Origin: Candidatus Hydrogenedentota bacterium
GTDB lineage: Bacteria; Hydrogenedentota; Hydrogenedentia; Hydrogenedentales; CAITNO01
NCBI GenBank assembly: GCA_903822375.1
Contig: CAIJOU010000387.1
Location: 1-6,448 of the forward strand
DNA length: 6,448 bases
Reading direction: 5' to 3'
Shown here: positions 1 to 5,165 of the stretch, one piece after another
How the letters are laid out: every line of letters starts with the position of its first letter
How positions within the stretch are numbered: position 1 is the stretch's first letter
Position numbers and translations under genes: made by a program
The notes under the pieces: model-generated
Database searches by the model: none
What the model saw: the letters and a program-made list of their open reading frames with translations, nothing else
What the model was told of the DNA's origin: nothing

Positions 1-20
1 AAACATATTCTGTCAAGTGT

Positions 21-72
21 TCGAGGTCCCTGGGCTGCATGGGTTGCCTCGACCTACGCTGGGCTAAGCGTA
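21..72 (-). other. Two adjacent hairpins, possible structured leader
   Basis: Two consecutive inverted repeats are visible. The first pairs tcgagg (21-26) with cctcga (47-52), with a further ccc/ggg pair inside. The second pairs tacgct (55-60) with agcgta (67-72) around a 6-base loop. On the minus strand they lie directly downstream of the candidate promoter at 94-123, so a leftward transcript would begin with both. No known riboswitch class is recognised, and neither stem is long enough to exclude chance. Confidence 0.25.
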
Positions 73-93
73 ATCGTCTCAAACACCGACGCA

Positions 94-123
94 ACCATAC
101 CACAACATATAGCGCCTTGTCAA
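94..123 (-). promoter_or_regulatory. Candidate sigma70-type promoter firing left, out of the window
   Basis: Read on the minus strand, a perfect TTGACA (118-123) is followed after 18 bp by TATGGT (94-99), which matches TATAAT at four positions. It is preceded by a TGG that fits an extended -10 (100-102). A second TTGACA on the same strand lies at 11-16, also followed by ATATGTT, but its -10 region falls outside the window. The target gene would lie beyond the left edge. Confidence 0.35.
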
Positions 124-294
124 GTACAATAAAATGCGATAAGCCTATATTTTGTTCTCATTCAACCGAATAGCAAAATATTACACAATATGTTGTATCA
201 AGCCGCCCAGCCTTCTTCAAAAGCTAAATCAATATATTGTGTCTTATAGAATAAAGGAAGAGGGGTTGCATTCTTGTCTGGAGGGAGTGGATTT

Positions 295-309
295 GGCGTG
301 ATGCACGCC
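295..309 (-). terminator. Weak hairpin after dinB, possible terminator
   Basis: Just past the dinB stop on the minus strand, ggcgtg and cacgcc form a 6-bp GC-rich stem around a 3-base loop. No run of U follows on either strand, so it is not a classical intrinsic terminator. It is the only stem-loop near the end of the sialidase-dinB unit, and it is listed for that reason only. Confidence 0.2.
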
Positions 310-329
310 GCGCAATCAAACAAACGGGC

Positions 330-1529
330 TCACCGGCAGGGCGGGTGTTTGTTCTTGTCCGGCTTGGCGCCCCGCGCCAAACGCAACGCATCAAAGCCGT
401 GCTTGTCGCGAACGGTGTCCACCTGTTTCATGACCCGCTCCCACTTCTCATCCTTTTCCCGGGTGAACAGGGACATCTGGTGCTGGTTCCAGGACAGGTT
501 GGACAGGTTGACGCCAATCAGGCGGACGCGGGCGCGGCGTTCTTTGGCCTTGGGCACCAGTTCACGCACGGCGGCAATGATATGGGCGTCGATGGTGGTG
601 GGCTCGTTGAGCGTCAAAGCGAAGGTCTTGGTCTCAAAATCGCCATAGCGCACTTTGATCGTGACGCGCCGCGTCTCCAAGCCCTCCTCGCGCAGGGTGT
701 GGGCGCAGTGCTCCGCCAACTGGCCGGCGATCGTTTCAATCTCCTGCCAGTCGGTCAGGTCCCGGGGAAAGGTGGTCTCGCGGCTGATGGACTTGGGTGT
801 GCGGTCGAGGTTCACTTCATCAGAGCCAAAGCCCTGGGCGGTGTGCCGCAGGACCATCGCCATCTGGTGGCCAAAGACCGGTTCCAGCAGCGCCATGGAG
901 GCGGTCACCAGTTGGCCGGCGGTCAGAATGGCCATGGATTCCAGAACTTCACAGGTCTTGGGACCCATGCCGGGCAGTTTGCGCACGGGCAACGGGGCAA
1001 GGTACGCCTCCTCCCCGCCCAAAGGTATGATCAGCAGGCCGTCGGGCTTGGCCTCGTTCGCGGCCACCTTTGACACCAGTTTGTTGGCGGCTACGGCCAC
1101 GGTGCAGGGCAGCCCGGTTTCGGCACGTATGTCGGCTTTGATTTTGCGGGCGATGGCCTCGTCCCCGCCAAAGAGCTTGAGCGAACCAGTGATGTCGATG
1201 TAGGCCTCGTCTATCGAGGCCATCTGCACGAGCGGCGCGACGCGTTCCAGTATTTCATGGATGTGCCGCGACACCTCTCCATAAAGTCCGTGGCTGCCCC
1301 GGAGAAAGATTGCCTGGGGACAGAGCTTTCGCGCCTGAACGATCGGCATGGCGGAGCGCACGCCGAATTGGCGCGCCTCGTAGGACGCACTGGAGACCAC
1401 GCCGCGCGTGCCCTCCGGGTCGCCGCCCACAACCACCGGCTTGCCGCGCAGGGACGGGTTGCGCACCACCTCAACGGACGCGAAGAACGCGTCCATGTCG
1501 ATGTGCAATATGCGCTTGGGGTCAGCCAC
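330..1529 (-). CDS. dinB: DNA polymerase IV (Y-family translesion polymerase)
   Basis: Error-prone, non-processive DNA polymerase that copies past damaged template bases; acts on the nucleoid through the sliding clamp. Residues count from the GTG start (399 aa). The DMD metal motif is at 11-13 with steric-gate Phe16, the SIDEAY motif with catalytic Asp107 and Glu108 at 105-110, a helix-hairpin-helix around LPGMGPKT at 185-192, and the little-finger domain from about 246. A clamp-binding QMSLF sits at 351-355, followed by a 44-residue tail. Length and all catalytic residues fit an active enzyme. I chose the GTG at 1529 because GGGAG lies 8 bases upstream, the gene then begins 17 bp after the sialidase stop, and the N-terminus matches the family. 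An ATG at 1580 would add 17 residues and overlap the sialidase gene. Family assignment is near certain; the start is likely. No LexA-like box was recognised. Confidence 0.96.
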   Translation of the reverse strand: MADPKRILHIDMDAFFASVEVVRNPSLRGKPVVVGGDPEGTRGVVSSASYEARQFGVRSAMPIVQARKLCPQAIFLRGSHGLYGEVSRHIHEILERVAPLVQMASIDEAYIDITGSLKLFGGDEAIARKIKADIRAETGLPCTVAVAANKLVSKVAANEAKPDGLLIIPLGGEEAYLAPLPVRKLPGMGPKTCEVLESMAILTAGQLVTASMALLEPVFGHQMAMVLRHTAQGFGSDEVNLDRTPKSISRETTFPRDLTDWQEIETIAGQLAEHCAHTLREEGLETRRVTIKVRYGDFETKTFALTLNEPTTIDAHIIAAVRELVPKAKERRARVRLIGVNLSNLSWNQHQMSLFTREKDEKWERVMKQVDTVRDKHGFDALRLARGAKPDKNKHPPCR

Positions 1530-1546
1530 GGATGGTTCTCCCGCCG

Positions 1547-2719
1547 CTACTCCAGCACTTTCGCCGGAATCTGCCAGCAACGGACGTTGTCCCGGTTGTA
1601 GGTGTAGCAGATGGCAACGCCGTCACGCGTGCGGACGATGCCGGGATAGGAGTACTCGCTCTCCAGATTCGGGTCATCTTCCAAGTGGGCAAGGGTGGTC
1701 CAGGTCTTCCCGTCATCGGCCGACATGGCCAGGTCGAGCGGGGTGCGGGGCCCCCAGTTCTTGGCCACGGGGTTGTACACCAAGAACAGCCGGCCGTCGT
1801 CATAGCGCAGCAGGTCGATGCCGCTGTCGTTGTTGGGCAGCGGCGTGGCATATACCGAACTCCAACTCTGACCGTAGTCCTTGGAATCGGCGCGCCAGAT
1901 ATGGCCGCCGGCCGTGCGCAGCAACGCATGAACCTCGCCTTTCGGGGACTCCCAGAAGGTGGGCTGAATGGCGCCCACACCGGGGAGCTTGGATTTGTCC
2001 CTCTGGAAATCTGCCGAGCGCGTCCAGGTGACGCCGTGGTCGGTGGAGCGGTCCGCAAAGGGCTTCCAGCCACCAAGTTCCGTGGACGCCGGCGCGAGCC
2101 ACGTGCCGTCGGACAGGATGATCGGCTTGTCTTTCACGGGGCCGCGGCCGCCCTTGTCGCCGGGCACCAGTTCTTTCGGGGCGGACCAGGTTTGTCCGTG
2201 GTCGGTGGTGGTCATCCAGTAGGTCTGCCAGTAGGGGATTTCGGGGCCAACCTTGAAGAAGAGGTGTGTGGCCCCCTCGGCGTCGGTGAACAGCACGGGA
2301 TTCCAGTGTGCGCACTCCTGCACGCGTGCGGCACGAACGGGAGCGGACCAGACGCCGTTGACAAAGCGGGACATCCAGATGCTCACATCCGGGTTCTTTT
2401 CCTCGGTGCCGCCAAACCATGCGGTCATGAGCGTTCCGTCGGCAGTTTGCACCACTGTGGAGGCGTGACATTGCGCAAAGGGCCGATCCTTGCCGAAGAC
2501 AAAGTCCACACGGCCGCCAGTCGCCTTGATTCTGGCCTCATAGTCTTTGGAGGAGAGCAGTCTTGAGTTGTCCACCACGCTGACCTCCTCCTTCACCGGT
2601 TTCACGGCCTGTTTCGTTTCCGGTCCCGCCTTCTTGCCCCCGGCTGCCGCCTTTGTCGCGGCGCAGCCCGCCGTCAGGAAAAGTGCCGCCACCAGACAGA
2701 CCGTCGTCATCCCTCGCAT
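1547..2719 (-). CDS. Lipid-anchored sialidase-family (BNR/Asp-box) protein
   Basis: Probable exported glycan-active or glycan-binding beta-propeller of the bacterial predicted-neuraminidase family (COG4692-like). Residues count from the chosen ATG (390 aa). A signal peptide ends in the lipobox LTAGC, with lipidated Cys19, followed by an Ala/Lys/Gly-rich tether to about residue 42. Four Asp boxes (S/T-x-D-x-G-x-T/S-W) lie at 171-178, 225-232, 279-286 and 333-340. A family-typical stretch CHASTVVQTADG is followed by AWFGG at about 84-104, and SYPGIVRTRDG near the C-terminus fits the family. Arg79 and Arg268 may belong to the substrate-binding Arg triad, but I cannot assign the triad or nucleophile, so sialidase activity is unproven. 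The start has GGGAG 8 bases upstream and puts the signal peptide at the N-terminus; the in-frame extension to 2818 runs through a repeat. It is the first gene of a probable unit with dinB. No clear promoter was found. Confidence 0.88.
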   Translation of the reverse strand: MRGMTTVCLVAALFLTAGCAATKAAAGGKKAGPETKQAVKPVKEEVSVVDNSRLLSSKDYEARIKATGGRVDFVFGKDRPFAQCHASTVVQTADGTLMTAWFGGTEEKNPDVSIWMSRFVNGVWSAPVRAARVQECAHWNPVLFTDAEGATHLFFKVGPEIPYWQTYWMTTTDHGQTWSAPKELVPGDKGGRGPVKDKPIILSDGTWLAPASTELGGWKPFADRSTDHGVTWTRSADFQRDKSKLPGVGAIQPTFWESPKGEVHALLRTAGGHIWRADSKDYGQSWSSVYATPLPNNDSGIDLLRYDDGRLFLVYNPVAKNWGPRTPLDLAMSADDGKTWTTLAHLEDDPNLESEYSYPGIVRTRDGVAICYTYNRDNVRCWQIPAKVLE

Positions 2720-2911
2720 TGTCCATTCTCCCGATTGTTCGTACTTGCTCTTGATCTTGCTCTTAATTCCAAACGATCCCGACATCCCTTCCTTGGCTGT
2801 TGGCATCCACTCGGTCATTCCTGCGATCTGCGGAAAGATTGTGGTCGAAGGGAAAGAGAATTAGCGCAAGATTAGATTAAGAGCAAGAGCAAGCGACAAA
2901 GCCAATGATTC
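2720..2911. other. Spacer upstream of the sialidase gene
   Basis: This 192-bp stretch separates the sialidase start from the stop of the next leftward gene. It contains the sialidase ribosome binding site (GGGAG at 2728-2732) and two oppositely oriented copies of an AAGAGC-rich repeat. No convincing -35/-10 pair for the sialidase was found, although a promoter is expected here. A reading frame continues through it in phase with the sialidase, but its composition is repeat-like and not protein-like. Confidence 0.5.
2750..2893. repeat. Inverted pair of AAGAGC-rich repeats
   Basis: The right arm, attaagagcaagagcaag (2876-2893), is the reverse complement of 2750-2767 with one mismatch in 18. The arms are separated by 108 bp. 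Both arms extend as further degenerate units of the same kind: another gagcaag-type unit at 2744-2750 and gcaagattag before the right arm. Such short dispersed repeats recur in intergenic regions of some PVC-type genomes by recollection; the copy number here cannot be judged from one window. Confidence 0.6.
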
Positions 2912-3412
2912 TCATCTCGACATGCCCACCGCCTTGCGTATTGCGTCGGCGAGTTGTTCCGGTTCCTGCGAACCGATGATTAGACGTTTCTCCGAACCAT
3001 AAAGCAAGAACACGCCCCGGTCACCGCGCGCGTTCAGGAACGCACAACGCTTCCCCTCGAACCGGCCCCAACGGATACCCCAACCGCCCGCATCCCAGAT
3101 GGGGCGGTAGTATACGGGGCGGGCTTCTGCGATGTCATCGAGCCGGATGCGCTTGCGATAGAACGTAAACCAGCGTCCAAAAGAGACCACGACCTCCTGT
3201 TCCGTGACCTCAGTGACGATGAACAGCAGATTGAAGGGAAGGGCCATCAGGGCGGTCACGAACAACTCCAACAGCAAAACGGGTATGACTGCGGTAGGGT
3301 CCCTGGCAAGCGTGGCCGCCACCGGCGGCGCGATGAGTGCCGCCAAGGCGGTAATTACTGCGATCCAGTACACCCACGGGGCAAAGCGCTGTTCTTCCCT
3401 GAAACCCTGCAT
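2912..3412 (-). CDS. Two-helix membrane protein with PH-like C-terminal domain
   Basis: Function unknown. Residues count from the ATG at 3412 (166 aa). A short cytoplasmic N-terminus leads into two hydrophobic helices at about 11-35 and 42-66, making a membrane hairpin. A soluble C-terminal domain at about 68-162 shows a pattern typical of bacterial PH-like domains: alternating strands (EVVVSFG, FTFYRKRIRLDDI), the conserved GGWGIR at 109-114, a strand with GVFLLYGS, then LIIGSQEPEQLADAI at 144-158 ending in a helix. Related proteins are annotated only as PH-domain or hypothetical. The frame is open to 3541, adding up to 43 residues. I prefer the ATG at 3412 because AGGGA lies 10 bases upstream and the hydrophobic core starts soon after; the ATG at 3469 is possible. 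It is transcribed divergently from the ceramidase-like gene, so the two could share control. Confidence 0.72.
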   Translation of the reverse strand: MQGFREEQRFAPWVYWIAVITALAALIAPPVAATLARDPTAVIPVLLLELFVTALMALPFNLLFIVTEVTEQEVVVSFGRWFTFYRKRIRLDDIAEARPVYYRPIWDAGGWGIRWGRFEGKRCAFLNARGDRGVFLLYGSEKRLIIGSQEPEQLADAIRKAVGMSR

Positions 3413-3470
3413 GGCCGTTGTTTCCCTGTTGCGCACTGCGCCGTTTCGCGGTGCGGACCCATTGAGCATA

Positions 3471-3492
3471 GCCCCGCCGTCCCGGACGGGGC
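3471..3492. repeat. GC-rich inverted repeat in the divergent spacer
   Basis: gccccg (3471-3476) pairs with cggggc (3487-3492) around a 10-base centre, which can itself pair in an alternative register (ccgtc with gacgg). It lies between the divergent membrane-protein and ceramidase-like genes and is not followed by a T-run on either strand. It could be an operator, part of a dispersed repeat, or chance in GC-rich DNA. Confidence 0.3.
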
Positions 3493-3546
3493 AAATCGAA
3501 ACGGCAGGGGGGTGAATGCAGTCCAAAAGAAACACCGACACCCGGA

Positions 3547-3566
3547 GACAGCCGGGGACGGCTGTC
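3547..3566. repeat. Perfect hairpin gacagcc/ggctgtc before the ceramidase-like gene
   Basis: gacagcc (3547-3553) and ggctgtc (3560-3566) form a perfect 7-bp stem around the 6-base loop ggggac. It ends 6 bases before the purine-rich ribosome binding region of the gene starting at 3583, so an mRNA covering it would carry the hairpin next to the Shine-Dalgarno sequence. It resembles small palindromes scattered between genes in some PVC-type genomes (recollection); a regulatory role is not shown. Confidence 0.45.
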
Positions 3567-3582
3567 CTACAGAGGAGGATTC

Positions 3583-4461
3583 ATGGCTGAGACACCGCAA
3601 TGTGAAGCCTGTTGGCGAAAGATGAAACTCGAACCCTTTCCCAACCGGATTCATGGCTGGGTATGGGGCCTGTTTCTGGCGCTCACCATTTTGCTGCTGG
3701 GAATGCAGTCTGCACTTCAGGGAAGCGATGTGTGGTCCGGTTGGCGCGAGGGAGGGGAACTGCGCCATCCCGTTTATGCCGAGGCGGTCCATATCGACGC
3801 GGTCTTTCGGACCCGGGCCAACACGTGGTCCAACATGTTCTACGTGGCCGTGGGGCTTTATGCCATCGTTCTGGGCGTGCATGACGCGCGCCGGCGCGCC
3901 CAGAGCAACGACGGCTACCTGGTATCCACCCCGGCCATGAGCATCCTGTTCGGTGCGACCTGCTGTTATCTGGGGTTTGGCAGCGGCCTGTTCCACGCAT
4001 CACTGAGCTACCGGGGACAGCAGCTTGACGTGGCGGCGATGTATTCGCCGCTGGTGGCGCTTATCGCCTTGAACATCGGCAGATTATGGCCCGAGCTCTC
4101 CCTTGGGGGCACGGAACGGCCCACATGGCCGGTGCTGTGCGTACTCGCCGTGGCGGCGAGCGCGCTGTTGTTCATCTACAAGTGGTCCATGTCTTCCGAC
4201 GTGGTGCTGCCCGGGCTGATTCTGGCGGTGCTGGCGTTTGGCGTGCTGGACCGCATCCGGCAGCGCACGCAACTGGCGTCGCGCTGGCTGCTGGCGGGGA
4301 CGTCCATGCTGGTGCTGGCGGCGGCATGCCGACAGTTGGATGTTGCAGGAAAGTTCTTTCCCGCCGGCGACGCGTGGCTGCAGGGGCACAGCTTTTGGCA
4401 CCTGTTCACAAGCCTCTGTCTTATCTGCATGTATTTCTATTACCGTTCCGAGACGGACTGA
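3583..4461 (+). CDS. Alkaline ceramidase-like integral membrane hydrolase (CREST superfamily)
   Basis: Predicted zinc-dependent amide hydrolase buried in the membrane; eukaryotic relatives cleave ceramide to sphingosine and fatty acid. The 292-aa protein has seven or eight hydrophobic helices, at about 26-44, 83-99, 116-137, 149-167, 183-198, 206-222, 234-248 and 270-287. All residues of the ceramidase metal site are present at family spacing: Ser134, His138, Asp149 (eleven after the first His) and the HxxxH pair His269/His273. NTWSN at 80-84 matches the conserved NTxSN segment of the first core helix, but the acidic residue three before it that binds calcium in human ACER3 is Thr77. The first helix appears to be additional to the usual seven. 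The N-terminus carries a CxxC (Cys7, Cys10). AGGAGG ends four bases before the ATG, with GAGG at better spacing. The substrate is unknown; ceramide or another acylated amine is inference. It ends 14 bp before the convergent PNP stop. Confidence 0.85.
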   Translation: MAETPQCEACWRKMKLEPFPNRIHGWVWGLFLALTILLLGMQSALQGSDVWSGWREGGELRHPVYAEAVHIDAVFRTRANTWSNMFYVAVGLYAIVLGVHDARRRAQSNDGYLVSTPAMSILFGATCCYLGFGSGLFHASLSYRGQQLDVAAMYSPLVALIALNIGRLWPELSLGGTERPTWPVLCVLAVAASALLFIYKWSMSSDVVLPGLILAVLAFGVLDRIRQRTQLASRWLLAGTSMLVLAAACRQLDVAGKFFPAGDAWLQGHSFWHLFTSLCLICMYFYYRSETD

Positions 4462-4475
4462 AAGACAGGGCCGGG

Positions 4476-5165
4476 TCAACCCGCGGACAAGGCCCCGCTG
4501 ATGCAGGCACGGATGCGCGCGGCGGCAGCGTGCATGTTCTCCAGCACATGCGTGTGGGAAAGGGGTTCCGACCCGCCGCACTGGTTGGCCACGCAGCAGA
4601 CCACGGCGGAACGCACGGCCAGTTCGCGGCAGCGGACGAGTTCGGCAACGAGACTCATCCCCACGACGGCAGCGCCGGAACGGCGCAGCAGATCAATTTC
4701 GGCGCGGGTTTCGTAACAGGGGCCGTGCATCCACACGCAGGCACCCGTGTGGTCGCAGCCGGACAGGATGAGGTCGGGACGCTGCACCGGAGGAAGGGCA
4801 TGCCGCATGAACGGCCAAGCCCACAACTCATTTGCCGCGACCAGCTCGCCTGATTTCAGGTGTGGCTGCAAAGCGCCGACGGCATTGAGGAAGATGACGG
4901 TTTCGGCCCCCCACTCCGCCATCACGTCCACGCCACGCGCCACCTCGTCGGGACTGTATCCTTCATAGAGGTGGTTGCGACCGCATTGCAGAAACAGGGG
5001 ACGGCCCGCGTGGGCGCCGCGCAGAAATTGGCCGCCGTGCCCCGCCACATGGGCCGCGGGCATGCCGGGCAGGCTGGCAAAGGGAATTTCCGCCTCGACC
5101 GTGTCCAGCAGCAGTTCCAATTCCATACCCGAACCGCTTACCACGCCGACAGGGGCCGCGTTCAT
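4476..5165 (-). CDS. Purine nucleoside phosphorylase, compact trimeric type
   Basis: Cytosolic salvage enzyme that splits purine (deoxy)nucleosides with phosphate into free base and (deoxy)ribose-1-phosphate. From the ATG at 5165 it has 229 aa. Signatures in order: phosphate-binding SGSGM at 10-14, GRNHLYEG at 62-69, LNAVGALQP at 93-101, GPCYETRAEI at 148-157 with the purine-contacting Glu156, VGMSLVAE at 168-175, and CVANQCGG at 191-198. The Asn in the last motif corresponds to Asn243 of human PNP and points to 6-oxopurines (guanosine, inosine). The protein is some 40-60 residues shorter than usual trimeric PNPs: the N-terminal helix is missing, and the segment between NAVGALQP and GPCYET is abbreviated. 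The ATG overlaps the dgt stop as ATGA, so translation is probably coupled; a GTG at 5174 is the alternative start. MTAP-like activity is less likely because of the Asn. Family is confident; the exact substrate is inferred. Confidence 0.92.
   Translation of the reverse strand: MNAAPVGVVSGSGMELELLLDTVEAEIPFASLPGMPAAHVAGHGGQFLRGAHAGRPLFLQCGRNHLYEGYSPDEVARGVDVMAEWGAETVIFLNAVGALQPHLKSGELVAANELWAWPFMRHALPPVQRPDLILSGCDHTGACVWMHGPCYETRAEIDLLRRSGAAVVGMSLVAELVRCRELAVRSAVVCCVANQCGGSEPLSHTHVLENMHAAAARIRACISGALSAG

Larger units (their letters stand above)
1..329. other. AT-rich gene-free left flank
   Basis: This stretch lies downstream of dinB and holds no open reading frame with a believable ribosome binding site and length. 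It is clearly richer in A and T than the coding part of the window, mostly between about 100 and 260. It contains two small hairpins near the left edge, a promoter-like element on the minus strand (94-123), a 9-bp inverted repeat acacaatat/atattgtgt (183-191 and 234-242) and a short GC-rich hairpin just after the dinB stop. I see no tRNA, riboswitch or mobile-element end. Confidence 0.6.

Noticed and set aside
120..161. 13-residue leader-like peptide on the minus strand (ATG at 161, stop at 120)
   Set aside because: No Shine-Dalgarno sequence, too short to judge, and it overlaps the TTGACA of the candidate promoter.
1310..2566. Long open frame on the plus strand across dinB and the sialidase gene
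   Set aside because: It is antisense to two confidently identified genes, its translation is rich in Gly/Arg/Pro/His with no family motif, and long antisense frames are expected in GC-rich coding DNA.
2720..2818. 33-residue N-terminal extension of the sialidase to an ATG at 2818
   Set aside because: It runs through the AAGAGC repeat, would bury the signal peptide inside the protein, and the ATG at 2719 has a well-spaced GGGAG.
3413..3541. 43-residue extension of the PH-like membrane protein
   Set aside because: No ribosome binding site at 3541, non-conserved-looking sequence, and it would span a GC-rich inverted repeat; the shorter start is preferred though not proven.
4468..4495. gggcc/ggccc stem between the convergent genes as a bidirectional terminator
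   Set aside because: The stem is interrupted, lies mostly inside the PNP coding end, and has no T-run on either side.
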